Counted from the stretch's first letter, positions 1 to 8,835 are shown. The stretch: 33,771 nt of DNA from Bacteroidota bacterium (GCA_030610255.1 JAUWSB010000003.1:1-33771); one strand, 5' to 3'. Numbers and translations are program-made. Notes: generated from the letters alone by a model not told the origin.

Positions 1-894
1 AATGAATGCTTCCAGTTCGGCAAACCCTTCTTTAACCCCTTCGGCTATTGCTTCCTGAACTTCCGGGCTGAATTTATTGATATCGAATTTGTCGCCGGTA
101 CCCAAGCCGATTTTTGCAAACCGTTTCATCAATTCCTTTTCATCCAGATGTATACTTGCAAGGCTTAGCATAAAATTGATGTATTCAAAAGCGCCAACAT
201 TAAACTGGCTTTCTTCTTTCCATTCGGGAAATGTAATATTTGCCGGGGGTGCAGGGGTTTCTGTTCCCAGAAATGTACTTAATGGTTCAAACCTGTAAGC
301 ATCCTGAATAGCCTTCACATTCTTTATGTCTTCGGGATTGAACAGTTGGGTGCGAACAACAGAAAAAAGAAATTGTGTTTCGCACGGAATTACTTCTGTT
401 ATTCCTTCAGGTTTTTCGCCTTTCCAACCAGGACTTGTGATAAGGTAATTTCCAGGCTTATTACCGGTAGCAACCGTGCTGACATAGGCAAAATTGTGCG
501 TATATAAATCAATGAGTTGTACCTGGAAGAAACGGTCTTCTTCCATTTCAGGAACAGTGAGCACAAGTGATTCGCTGCGCAAATCACCCCAAAACATGCA
601 ATATGGAGTATCTGAATTAGGGGTAACAACTGCTTTGTCTGCCGGTGTGTAAACTCTGGCTGCACATGCTAAATAGTTGAACGGCCCTTTATATTCGGGC
701 GAGTTTTCATCAATCACATACATGTACATGGTTTTGTAATTCACCACCATAGGGAAACCATAGATATAGGCTTCTTTGGCAATGGCTTTTGCCTCTTCGG
801 TTGTTACTTTTACTTCTTGTTTGCACGATGCAAACGTTGATAACAAGATTACTACAAGGGTAATCACTTTTGTTATTAATTTTAATTTTTTCAT
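1..894 (-). CDS. DUF1254 domain lipoprotein, partial (3' end outside window)
   Basis: The reading frame is open from an ATG at 894 to the window edge (298 codons), so the C-terminal half is missing. The N-terminus is a lipoprotein signal: two lysines, a hydrophobic stretch and a lipobox ending at Cys24, so the protein is probably anchored in a cell-envelope membrane. It then shows the DUF1254 pattern, with AYIYGFPMV near residues 37-46 and VTPNSDTPY near 85-95. A DUF1214 domain would be expected beyond the edge. It lies 86 bp downstream of another DUF1254/DUF1214 lipoprotein on the same strand and is probably the last or a late gene of that operon. No biochemical function is established for the family that I can name; the domain call is firm and the role unknown. 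Confidence 0.85.
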   Translation of the reverse strand, partial: MKKLKLITKVITLVVILLSTFASCKQEVKVTTEEAKAIAKEAYIYGFPMVVNYKTMYMYVIDENSPEYKGPFNYLACAARVYTPADKAVVTPNSDTPYCMFWGDLRSESLVLTVPEMEEDRFFQVQLIDLYTHNFAYVSTVATGNKPGNYLITSPGWKGEKPEGITEVIPCETQFLFSVVRTQLFNPEDIKNVKAIQDAYRFEPLSTFLGTETPAPPANITFPEWKEESQFNVGAFEYINFMLSLASIHLDEKELMKRFAKIGLGTGDKFDINKFSPEVQEAIAEGVKEGFAELEAFI

Positions 895-980
895 TGTTTC
901 AATTGTTATGTTACTTAATTATCTAATTTTAAATACTAGAATCGGAATTAATCCTATATATCTACAAAAGCTAGTTGCAA

Positions 981-2468
981 TCATTCGCCAACCTTCTCTA
1001 TATCCGGTAATTCCCAGCTTCTATCAAAATAAGGTTCAAGAGGTGCATACAATCGCAAGTAAGCAAAAAATCCTTGATCTGGAACCGTAGGTATCCAGTT
1101 TTGTTCTTTGCCTTCCGGTGCTTCCGGTCCAAAATACAAATCAACCGAACCATCTTCATTGGTCAGTAAATCCATTCTTGATGAACGATCGGCTATTTGT
1201 TGTTCGTTGTTAATCAAACAGCGTGTATCTACATCATAAAGTGTGATAGACCAAAACTGTTTTGCCGGTGGATTTGGAGGAATATGCAGTTTGTAGTTAT
1301 TGCTACCATCCAGCCAGTTTCCTTCACTATCTTTATAAGCACCAAGGTAAGCCTGACCAACCCCTGGAATTTCAGTAGCCATTGCCTGATTTGTTCCTAT
1401 AGCTTCATAGGTATATGCAGCCATTTCATCTATTTGGTGATAAAATTCGGTTTCGTGTGTCCAGTGCCAGATCATAACATATTTCCAATGCGTTTCAGCG
1501 CGATAATATACATCCTTAAATCGTTTTTCAAAGGTATTGGCTTTTGCCATTGCTTCACCCATCATTGCAGCTTCTGTCAATATCTTTTTTTGGCGTTCAT
1601 CAGGATTAAATGGCTTGCCTTTTTCAATGCCCAAAGGCTTAAGCATAGCCATCATTACGCGATCGTGCTCCTGAACTACTTCATTGTTAATAATGTCAGA
1701 CAATCTTTCCCAGTAAGCCATTCCTCTTGGCTGCACATGGCTCCATTCCCGATTGTTCGCATCAATAAATTTGGTTTCCGGAGGATTATTTCTTTCCGCA
1801 TATGGGTAAAGTTTCAGGCTACGAATCCAAGCTAAGCCTTTTTCATAGTCTGGATCGAGCGCACGAAGACCTAATCCAAAATTTTGCGATGGCATACGAA
1901 CCATAAAATAACCATTAACGTCCGGCATATCACTATCTGGAGGAACAATAAGGTATTTACCTCCCTTGCATTGGTCTGGTCCCATGGCACCCACATCCAT
2001 AATATTTAACTGCCAGAAATTGCTTATACCACCTGCGTTTAGTCCGGGCTGAAGCTCCAAAACAAGTGGACCGGTCTGAGCCAGATTCGCCAAAGAAAAA
2101 ACATAAGGAGTTGTTGCATTTGCAGTCAGAATTCCCAGTTTATCCTTGTAGGAGGTAAAAATTACAAAATCACCTTCGCCTGTACCAAAAACCTCTCTAT
2201 GTTCATTTTGCCATTCGGCAATAGATACAAAGGGAAGCCCCCATATATATGCCTGACAAGCACGTTGAAAATCCATTTCATCGTAAAGCATTTTTACGGT
2301 TTCATCGGTTGGATAACCATGTTCAAATGCATGGGAGAACTCAAGCTCCCCTATTCTTGTTTGAACTTTTGTTTGATCTGAACTATTTGTTTCAGTCGTA
2401 GTTGTTTGATTACAACTAAACAAGACAAATGCTGTAAGCAGGCTTAAAGCTAAAATTAAATTTTTCAT
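981..2468 (-). CDS. DUF1254/DUF1214 domain lipoprotein
   Basis: This 495-residue protein begins with a lipoprotein signal (lipobox LFSC, Cys19). The N-terminal half carries DUF1254 features such as AYIWGLPFVS and TANATTPYVFSL. The C-terminal half carries the DUF1214 pattern: a KLHIPPNPPA segment, FWSITLYDVDTR, a DRSSR segment and the GSVDLYFGPEAPEG to NWIPT run before the closing LRLYAPLEP stretch. Length is typical of two-domain members. It sits 13 bp downstream of a related gene and 86 bp upstream of a third, all on the minus strand, so the three are probably co-transcribed. It is only distantly similar to its neighbours by eye, which suggests old paralogues rather than a recent duplication. 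The enzymatic role is unknown. Confidence 0.88.
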   Translation of the reverse strand: MKNLILALSLLTAFVLFSCNQTTTTETNSSDQTKVQTRIGELEFSHAFEHGYPTDETVKMLYDEMDFQRACQAYIWGLPFVSIAEWQNEHREVFGTGEGDFVIFTSYKDKLGILTANATTPYVFSLANLAQTGPLVLELQPGLNAGGISNFWQLNIMDVGAMGPDQCKGGKYLIVPPDSDMPDVNGYFMVRMPSQNFGLGLRALDPDYEKGLAWIRSLKLYPYAERNNPPETKFIDANNREWSHVQPRGMAYWERLSDIINNEVVQEHDRVMMAMLKPLGIEKGKPFNPDERQKKILTEAAMMGEAMAKANTFEKRFKDVYYRAETHWKYVMIWHWTHETEFYHQIDEMAAYTYEAIGTNQAMATEIPGVGQAYLGAYKDSEGNWLDGSNNYKLHIPPNPPAKQFWSITLYDVDTRCLINNEQQIADRSSRMDLLTNEDGSVDLYFGPEAPEGKEQNWIPTVPDQGFFAYLRLYAPLEPYFDRSWELPDIEKVGE

Positions 2469-2481
2469 AATTGATAGTGTA

Positions 2482-3861
2482 TTAATTTATTTTTTGAATT
2501 GCAGGCACATAATATTGATAAGTAAGTGCATCATCTTTTGGGACGTAAAGACGTAATGTCATCGCAAATGATTTCCCTTTTGCTACTGGCAACCAATTTG
2601 ACTCTGGTACACTTTGTGGCAACTCAGCTGCAAGAAATAGTTTTAATGAACCATCATCAGCATACTCAAATTCAGAAATGTTATTCAAATTATATTTATT
2701 AAGTTTATTAGGTATTACACGATAATCGGGCAAACTTAGCATAGTTAGAGACCAATATGCATTTACATGTTCTATTGGCAGGTCTTCTTTATTGAAATGC
2801 AACACATAAGTATTATCACCGTTCAAATCATCGCCATTTGAATCTTTTAAACCTAAATAATAAATTGCCTCTCTACTTGTATTTGCCCAAATGCCGGCAT
2901 AATTTGTAATTGTTCGTTGTAAAAAGTTTTCTTTAAAACCATCCATTACTTCTTCTGCAACAGTACTCCAACCGCCTTTTTTTGTCCCAAAGTTTTTTAT
3001 GCTGTTTAAAAAAGAAGGTATTGCTTTTATCTTGATTATTTCATCAATAGAATTTATGTTCTCATCACTTTTTTCCACAAAATCAGCAATGGCAAATACT
3101 TTCTTTTGCAATTCATCTGAATTCCCAACTGCATCGGGAGCACTTTTCAAAACTTGTACAACCATAGGTTTTTTAAACATATCAACCATAATAAGATCCT
3201 TGTTTGAGAACATTGGGATTTCAATTGCTTTTTCTATCTTCGGCTCCCCTGCTTTTATAATCTTAAAAGCCCTTTGCAAGGCCACAGCTCCCTCATCATC
3301 ACCTTGTCTTTCAACACGAGCAAGCATTTTGGCCTTTTTCGATGGGATATCAATACGTAAAGCACCTTCAGGGATTTCAGGGTTTGAGCCTTTTAAACAA
3401 ATGGCATATTTACCATAAGGGTGATCGGGAAAATTACGCTCATTGATGTTGTGAAGTATTTCCGCCCATTCATCCACAATTTGTGCGGTGTAATACCTGC
3501 CTTCAATTTTTGGAATTTCAAGAATAACCGGCGTATTTTCGTCTACTGCAAACCAGGCCTCCAGATAGGCCACATCCAGATTGGGATTCACAAATTCGGC
3601 CTTGCCCAGCTCGTTATATTTAATCACATTATAATCCACACCTTCTTCGGCCATGTCAATATGCTCTTGTCGTATTACAAGGTAGCGGGCTAAAGTGTAC
3701 ACCCAACTGTCAATTACTTCCTGTTCAGTTAAGCCCAAGCCTTTAATTACAGGGTTTTTGGTGTCCTTATCATCTTCGTTTGAGTTTTGATTTGATTGGT
3801 TGCATGAAATAGATAGAGCGAATACAGCCCCTAACAATAGAAAAATTTTTCTTATATTCAT
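2482..3861 (-). CDS. DUF1254/DUF1214 domain lipoprotein
   Basis: This 459-residue protein has a lipoprotein signal ending in the lipobox SISC (Cys20), then an acidic/asparagine-rich linker. DUF1254 is recognised from VNPNLDVAYLEAWFAVD and the following ILEIPKIEGRYYTAQIVDEW segment. DUF1214 is recognised from YVLHFNKEDLP, AYWSLTMLSLPDYR and the closing ESNWLPVAKGKSFAMTLRLY run. It is the first gene of a three-gene minus-strand series; the next start codon lies 13 bp beyond its stop. The 645 bp upstream hold no other gene, so a promoter for the series should lie there. Function is unknown. The soluble part should be on the outer side of the cytoplasmic membrane. Confidence 0.87.
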   Translation of the reverse strand: MNIRKIFLLLGAVFALSISCNQSNQNSNEDDKDTKNPVIKGLGLTEQEVIDSWVYTLARYLVIRQEHIDMAEEGVDYNVIKYNELGKAEFVNPNLDVAYLEAWFAVDENTPVILEIPKIEGRYYTAQIVDEWAEILHNINERNFPDHPYGKYAICLKGSNPEIPEGALRIDIPSKKAKMLARVERQGDDEGAVALQRAFKIIKAGEPKIEKAIEIPMFSNKDLIMVDMFKKPMVVQVLKSAPDAVGNSDELQKKVFAIADFVEKSDENINSIDEIIKIKAIPSFLNSIKNFGTKKGGWSTVAEEVMDGFKENFLQRTITNYAGIWANTSREAIYYLGLKDSNGDDLNGDNTYVLHFNKEDLPIEHVNAYWSLTMLSLPDYRVIPNKLNKYNLNNISEFEYADDGSLKLFLAAELPQSVPESNWLPVAKGKSFAMTLRLYVPKDDALTYQYYVPAIQKIN

Positions 3862-4506
3862 TTTTCTTAAATTTAGATTAGTTAAAATTGAATTTACTGT
3901 TTATTTTGGAAATAGCTTTTGTATTTGTAATCTTAATGTTAAGGTCATCTATTGGCTTTAAAATTTTCGATACTCCTTTTGTTTAGATCAGCATAAATTG
4001 CCGTAGTTTTTTTGTATTATGATAAGTGTATTTTTAATTGTTTTTCTATTGGTAAATATTTTATACCGATACGGAATGATTCCGATAGCTCGGAATACCA
4101 ATTTTAAGTTGTTGTTCCTACCCGCCTGCCAAAGTAGTATGGCGGACAGGTCGGCATAACTGCTTCTTATAAAAAAAACTTCACATTTTTAATAAGAGGC
4201 AGTATAAAAGCAGCTTGCAAAATAATGCCTGTCAAGTTTCAATTTCATTTTAAGTGGCAAATATAGAATAAAAATTAAAAACATATCATTTTTGGAAATA
4301 TATTTTATTAAGCAGTTAGTAAATAACTGAAGGTTCTATTTTATTTTAAAATCCGTTTTTGCAATACCGTGAATATTGAATTTTTAATATATTTGAAAGA
4401 TAGTATTTTTAATATTTGTTATATTTGAAGAAATTATTGATAAAATACATGGACCGAATAATCAATTAAAAACCTATATAAACTAAAATGTTTTTAACTT
4501 TGTTTT
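3862..4506. other. 645-bp intergenic region with divergent promoters and repeat fragments
   Basis: No credible gene is present. It separates the divergent DUF1254 series (minus) from the Omp85-like gene (plus). A TATATTTG match on the minus strand at 4265-4258 fits the Bacteroidota -7 consensus but would give a leader of about 390 nt, so it is only a weak candidate. Two repeat fragments are visible: TTCCGATAGCTCGGAA near 4080-4095, related to the CCCGATAGCTATCGGG palindrome found elsewhere in the window, and a CCCGCCTGCC...GGCGGACAGG block near 4130-4152, related to a fragment near 29815-29835. Confidence 0.6.
4495..4502 (+). promoter_or_regulatory. Predicted -7 element TAACTTTG of a leaderless promoter
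   Basis: TAACTTTG matches the Bacteroidota -7 consensus TAnnTTTG. Its final G lies only 4 bases before the ATG of the Omp85-like gene. Transcription normally starts a few bases after this element, so the mRNA would begin at or next to the start codon. No clear -33 TTTG is seen. Confidence 0.55.
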
Positions 4507-5661
4507 ATGAAAAAATTCATTGATCATAAATTGATTTATATAGTACTATTTTTTTTAATAAATGTTTATGCCTTTTCTCAAACACAGATATCTCAAAGTA
4601 CAAAGCAACAAGACACCTTAAAATCATCTTTTGATCGCTTTAATGCTAAAGCGGAACGTCTTTTTAAAATCATTCCTGTACCGTTTGTTACTTATACACA
4701 GGAAACGGGCACATTATTCGGACTTTCCAAATTTAATCTCTTTCGTCTGTCAAAAGAAGATACAATTTCCCAACCCTCAAAAGTAGTTGGTAGTATCACT
4801 GTTTCAACCAATGGATATATGTCGATGGGCGGAGGTACAGTTTTTAATTTCGGTAAAGGTCAATATTATATTATTACAGGATTCGGTGTAAAACAATTCC
4901 CTGAGTACATATTAGGTATTGGAAATGATGTTAGTATAGATAATGTTGAGTTAACGATAGTTTCAGAATGGTTAATAAAATTCAATGCCTTACATGAAGC
5001 CAAAGAAAACTTCTATGTAGGTATCAATTATGATTTTGCCAATTACTGGGATATTGAGAAAGAGGATAGCAGTTTTCTTATAATTAATAACATTACGGGA
5101 GCCAATGGAGGTATTATATCCGGTTTTGGGCCGTCAATTATTTATGATAGCAGAGACAACCGGTATAATGCGTCAAAAGGTGTTTTTTTCCTGGCATCCT
5201 ATTCTACATTTCAAAAATTTACCGGATCAGATTTTATTTTCAATTCCATAAAAATTGATTTCAGGAAATATTTCAATCCCTGGCTTAAACATGTCATTGC
5301 ATTCCAGATCGCGAATGATTATCATTATGGCAATGTACCCTATTTCCATCTGTCTTTAATGGGTGGAAGTGACAGAATGCGTGGTTATTACAAAGGTGCT
5401 GTTCGCGATAAACTATTAATAGACAGCCAGATTGCTTACCGAATGCCCGTTTGGAAAATATTCGGCCTTGCAGCTTTTTTCGGTGCAGGAAGAGTTTATC
5501 CAGATTATGAATACCTTACTTTCAAAGACTTATATTATGCTGGAGGTGTGGGTTTAAGAATTAGGGTTGATAGTGAGAATAATACAAACCTGAGACTGGA
5601 TTTTGCATACGGAAAAGATGGTGTTTGTTCAGTTATTTTTGGCTTTGCTGAAGCCTTTTAG
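4507..5661 (+). CDS. BamA/TamA-like (Omp85, surface antigen D15) outer-membrane barrel
   Basis: This 384-residue protein has a Sec signal peptide (a Lys-rich start, the hydrophobic stretch LIYIVLFFLINVYA, cleavage near FSQ) and ends in Phe, as outer-membrane barrels do. Alternating aromatic/polar strands fill the sequence. YDSRDNRYNASKGVFF near 213-228 and SDRMRGYYKG near 291-300 match the C-terminal Omp85 barrel; the MRGYY part fits the conserved (V/I)RG(F/Y) motif of loop L6. There is no room for POTRA domains, so this is a barrel-only member, not BamA itself. Such short members are common in Bacteroidota, and their substrates are mostly unknown. The start is supported by the signal peptide and by the promoter immediately upstream. 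Confidence 0.82.
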   Translation: MKKFIDHKLIYIVLFFLINVYAFSQTQISQSTKQQDTLKSSFDRFNAKAERLFKIIPVPFVTYTQETGTLFGLSKFNLFRLSKEDTISQPSKVVGSITVSTNGYMSMGGGTVFNFGKGQYYIITGFGVKQFPEYILGIGNDVSIDNVELTIVSEWLIKFNALHEAKENFYVGINYDFANYWDIEKEDSSFLIINNITGANGGIISGFGPSIIYDSRDNRYNASKGVFFLASYSTFQKFTGSDFIFNSIKIDFRKYFNPWLKHVIAFQIANDYHYGNVPYFHLSLMGGSDRMRGYYKGAVRDKLLIDSQIAYRMPVWKIFGLAAFFGAGRVYPDYEYLTFKDLYYAGGVGLRIRVDSENNTNLRLDFAYGKDGVCSVIFGFAEAF

Positions 5662-6119
5662 TTCGCATATATTATCAGTCCCCAGTCTTAAATCTTCAGT
5701 CCTCAGTCTTCAGTTCCCAGTCTTCAGTCCCCGGTCCTCAGTCTTCAGTCTATTAATCGCCTACTGTCGACTTCTGACTGCCGATTGCCGACTACTGACT
5801 GCCGACTATGGACTGTTGACTACAAACAGTTCTATTTTTAAAATGTATCAATTTATCCCGCTTTTAGTATAAGTTGACAATTCTTATACCAAAATGGTTG
5901 GATTCACCTTTTATATTTTTTCTATCTGTGATAATCCGTGTCATCCGTGTTCTATTCATTAAAAAATGTTCAATATTCTGTGGTGTTTTTTCTTAGTTTT
6001 AAGAAGTCTAAACATAGACTTAACCCAGATAAAATGGAAATTACAAATATCAAATTACAAACATCAAATAAACCCTGTAAAATTTGCAAAGCGACTATTC
6101 AACAGGATAAACTTGCGAA
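5662..6119. repeat. Intergenic low-complexity repeat block (CAGTCTTCAGTC / GACTGCCGACT words)
   Basis: No gene is present. From about 5680 to 5822 the sequence is built of short degenerate words, first CAGTCTTCAGTCC-like and then GACTGCCGATTGCCGACT-like. The 42 bases 5743-5784 recur at 8569-8610 with two mismatches. Further on, around 5930-5955, is an AATCCGTGTCATCCGTGTTC phrase of a kind I remember from other Bacteroidota intergenic regions. The block lies between convergent genes. Open frames through it are artefacts of the repeats. Confidence 0.8.
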
Positions 6120-7478
6120 TCATTTTTGAACATTGCTTGTTTTTGTGAGTTCTGATTCTTTTGGAGCCCCAATGTTGAACAACTGATTTAAAATAATAGC
6201 AAGTACTGTTGAGAGAGTTAGTGAAGACGCAAAAACCGGGCTTAGCCAGGATGGAACATTTGAATAAAGGTCTGGAAGAATGATGGCGCTAAGACCGAAC
6301 ACAAATGAAATTCCGATTATAAATGTTTTTCTTACATTCATTTTGCTGGATACCAATATCTGAATGCCGGAGATTACCATAAAGCAAGTTACAAAAATCA
6401 CGATTGCGCCCATTACGGGGCCGGGCATGATGCTAAAAATAGTTGTAAATTTAGGCATAAAAGCAAGGCAAATAAAAATTCCACCTGCATAATAAGCAAT
6501 TCGCCTGCTAGTTGCAGAAGTGGCTACTGATAAACCCACATTGCTTGCCGAGGTATCGACAGCCATGCCACCCAATAGTCCGCTTAAAGTCACACTGATA
6601 CCATCTGCAAACAATCCATTACCAATGTTTTTCATGTCTGTTTCTTTCCAGTTCTTGTTGTTTATTTTCTGACAAGTAGTCAAATTCCCGAAGGTCTTTA
6701 AACTGGCACATAACGAAACAATCAGGAAAGGAAATACCAGTGTCCAGTCGATTGCAAATTTAAAATGTTCAACACCTTTACCGGGCAATGCAAACCACGA
6801 AGCATCGGCCAATGTATTTAAATCGGATACGGAAAGAACTCCGAATAAATAGGATAATATGTAACCTAAACACATTCCTATAAGCACACAGTAGAGTTTT
6901 AGCTTACCTTTGCTCCATATATTCAATCCAATCATCGTAAACAGGGTAATGCTTGCTATTAGTAGTTTTTTAGTATTGATGGCATCACCGGCATATTCAA
7001 TTCCTACAAATTTTGAAGACCCCAGCGGGATCAATAAGATAGCAACCATCAGAACAACGAGACCTGATATTTCAATTGGAAACAGCTTCTTCAACTTGTG
7101 AACAACTCTTGATAGGATGCACTCAAAAACGCCCGCCAACATGGTCATTCCATGCATCAGCGGTAATCCTCCAAGCCATGCTGCCTGTAATGAAATCGAC
7201 ATATATGAAGGACCACAAAGATTGGGACAAAGATATCCCGAACCAATTATCCCCTTTTTTATTCCCTGAATAATTGTTCCGGTTCCGGCTGCAATCATTG
7301 AGAAACAAACAAAACTCTGCAATACTGCAAAATTTACTCCTATCTCCCTGGCGATAATTACCGGTAAAACAAGTGTACTGAACATTGTGAATACATGCTG
7401 CAAACCAAGTAAAAACGATACAGCAAAAGGGGGTTTGTCGTCAACGCCATAAATGAGATTTTCCGGTTTAGCAATCAT
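6120..7478 (-). CDS. NCS2 family nucleobase (xanthine/uracil/purine) permease
   Basis: This is a polytopic membrane protein of 452 residues from the preferred start. The first transmembrane segment carries the NCS2-type QHVFTMFSTLVLPVI motif. The central region has AVDTSASNVGLSVATSATSR, which aligns with the substrate-binding TM8 region of NCS2 (SLC23) carriers, followed by FMPKFTTIFSIMPGPVMGA. It probably imports a purine or pyrimidine base with H+ or Na+. An in-frame ATG at 7517 would add 13 polar residues and overlap the upstream gene. The ATG at 7478 gives the usual short N-terminus (MIAKPEN) and a 16-bp gap, so I chose it. It is probably co-transcribed with the tandem-Cache gene immediately upstream. 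The exact base transported cannot be read from the sequence. Confidence 0.85.
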   Translation of the reverse strand: MIAKPENLIYGVDDKPPFAVSFLLGLQHVFTMFSTLVLPVIIAREIGVNFAVLQSFVCFSMIAAGTGTIIQGIKKGIIGSGYLCPNLCGPSYMSISLQAAWLGGLPLMHGMTMLAGVFECILSRVVHKLKKLFPIEISGLVVLMVAILLIPLGSSKFVGIEYAGDAINTKKLLIASITLFTMIGLNIWSKGKLKLYCVLIGMCLGYILSYLFGVLSVSDLNTLADASWFALPGKGVEHFKFAIDWTLVFPFLIVSLCASLKTFGNLTTCQKINNKNWKETDMKNIGNGLFADGISVTLSGLLGGMAVDTSASNVGLSVATSATSRRIAYYAGGIFICLAFMPKFTTIFSIMPGPVMGAIVIFVTCFMVISGIQILVSSKMNVRKTFIIGISFVFGLSAIILPDLYSNVPSWLSPVFASSLTLSTVLAIILNQLFNIGAPKESELTKTSNVQK

Positions 7479-7494
7479 ATTGAGACAATTAAAT

Positions 7495-8409
7495 TTATTT
7501 CCAGATTGGGTCCACAATAAACAAGCCTGAGCCTACAATTACATTTTCTTTTCCAACTTTAACTTTTCGTATATAAAGTGTCTTTTTTGAAAGTTTTGTT
7601 TGTCCGGGTCGGGGCCATAAATAAAGGAGAAATGCTTTGTTCTTATCTTTGAGCTTATCAATTATCTCTTTTACAACATATTTTCCTATCGCATCCTGAA
7701 AACCAATCAAATTCCTTTCTTTAATACCGGGAAATGCAGGATCAACAATAGCTTTTCCATCAAAGGAGATTACAAACATATAAACATCGGAAAAATAAAA
7801 AATACTGGATTTATCAATAAGTTTTTCATAAGCAGCCTTTCCTTCTTTTTCAATAAGATGTGCTGCGGAATCAACAATATCAACTATAAATTTTCTTTCA
7901 GTTCGAATATCGTAGGTTCCACTTCCTATGGCATACGGTTTCCCCTGCGGATCCTCAACACGAACAATATAGGCACTTTTCCAAAAAGGAAAAATCTCGT
8001 CGCTTTCTGCCCATAAATAATGAACCCAGCCTTTAGGTTTCAGGGTGTCGGAAGCAATGTTAATAATAAAACGAATCACTGGCTTACCATTCATATCGCA
8101 CATATCAATCATGTTTTTACCGACAAACTCTTTCTCAATGGGATGAAAAATACATTTGCCTTCAAGATCATAAATAAAGAGGTACTTGTTTCCTTTAAAC
8201 CATTTGCTTCCCTTATCGCTAAACTTTGCGAAAGACTCTGTTCCTTTTTGTGAAAAAACCTTTGCTGCCGATTCAACAAATTCAATCAGGTTTATGGTTT
8301 CTTCAAACTGATACTCAGATTGTGCTGTTTGAGATGTAGCACTAAAAAAAGAAATGATGAATATAAAAAGAGTTTGTAATGTTATCTTACATTGTATCAT
8401 AATAAACAT
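7495..8409 (-). CDS. Secreted tandem Cache-domain protein
   Basis: This 304-residue protein has a Sec-type signal peptide (hydrophobic LQTLFIFIISFFSATS) and no other membrane segment. Two similar halves follow, about 35-170 and 172-300. Each has the single-Cache pattern: an amphipathic helix, a YLFIYDLEGKCIFHP or YMFVISFDGKAIVDPAFP strand-turn, GKNMID or ERNLIGFQD, a W-rich LYLWP or YLWAES strand and a closing IGSGTYDI or VGSGLFIVD strand. Cache domains usually sit outside chemoreceptors or kinases, yet here no transmembrane output module follows, so it could be a free periplasmic ligand-binding protein. It precedes a nucleobase permease by 16 bp. ATGs at 8409 and 8400 both keep the signal peptide. 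Confidence 0.75.
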   Translation of the reverse strand: MFIMIQCKITLQTLFIFIISFFSATSQTAQSEYQFEETINLIEFVESAAKVFSQKGTESFAKFSDKGSKWFKGNKYLFIYDLEGKCIFHPIEKEFVGKNMIDMCDMNGKPVIRFIINIASDTLKPKGWVHYLWAESDEIFPFWKSAYIVRVEDPQGKPYAIGSGTYDIRTERKFIVDIVDSAAHLIEKEGKAAYEKLIDKSSIFYFSDVYMFVISFDGKAIVDPAFPGIKERNLIGFQDAIGKYVVKEIIDKLKDKNKAFLLYLWPRPGQTKLSKKTLYIRKVKVGKENVIVGSGLFIVDPIWK

Positions 8410-8420
8410 AAATTAATAAA

Positions 8421-8428
8421 CAAATGTA
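8421..8428 (-). promoter_or_regulatory. Predicted -7 element TACATTTG for the Cache-permease operon
   Basis: Read on the minus strand the bases are TACATTTG, matching TAnnTTTG. A TTTG at 8450-8447 lies 18 bases upstream, a plausible -33 element. The start codon follows 11 to 20 bases downstream, depending on the ATG used. Confidence 0.5.
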
Positions 8429-8802
8429 AAAAATTCTGTGGACAAACAAACCTGAATAATTCACAAATTTTACCATCATCATATTATATAAGGTTTAATC
8501 AACCGATTTAGAGATAAAGTTAAAAAAAAATAATTTTAAAAACTTAAATTGAATTATTAGTCTTCAGTCTTCAGCCTATTAATCGCCTACTGTCGACTGC
8601 TGACTGCCGACTGAGGACTGCCGACTTTTTAACTATCACTTAAGCTAATTTGTTTGCAGCTTTGCTGCGTTATTATTTACACAAATAACCTGATTGTTGT
8701 TTTATTATATAAAAACCATGCATGAGTTTAAAAATTAGTAATAAATCTTGGAAAATACGGATGTCAAAGAATATACTATTTCGTACTTCGCATTTTTTAT
8801 AT

Positions 8803-8810
8803 TAACTTTG
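8803..8810 (+). promoter_or_regulatory. Predicted -7 element TAACTTTG
   Basis: TAACTTTG matches the Bacteroidota -7 consensus and lies 25 bases before the ATG at 8836. The leader is A-rich (CAAAAAAAATAAATT) without a Shine-Dalgarno sequence, as is usual in this phylum. Confidence 0.5.
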
Positions 8811-8835
8811 CAGAAGTATTCAAAAAAAATAAATT

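Larger units (their letters stand above)
8410..8835. other. 426-bp divergent intergenic region with repeat block
   Basis: It separates the minus-strand Cache gene from the plus-strand PorT-like gene and holds a promoter for each. Its middle, about 8561-8630, is a copy of the CAGTCTTCAG / GACTGCCGACT repeat family also seen at 5680-5822. No gene or structured RNA is seen. Confidence 0.7.

Noticed and set aside
1197-1835. 212-codon plus-strand open frame
   Set aside because: It lies wholly antisense to a well-supported DUF1254/DUF1214 gene, and its translation is a hydrophobic/Phe-rich mix with no family features.
3862-4506. Structured RNA or riboswitch upstream of the DUF1254 series
   Set aside because: No known riboswitch consensus was recognised; only repeat fragments and AT-rich sequence are seen.
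5680-5822. Possible CRISPR array
   Set aside because: The repeated words are short, degenerate and without constant-length spacers, and no cas genes are present.
5603-5872. 89-codon frame downstream of the Omp85-like gene
   Set aside because: It overlaps the true gene's end in another frame and then runs through the repeat array.
7479-7517. Longer N-terminus for the permease (ATG at 7517)
   Set aside because: It would overlap the Cache gene and add a polar stretch absent from NCS2 carriers; the ATG at 7478 fits better.
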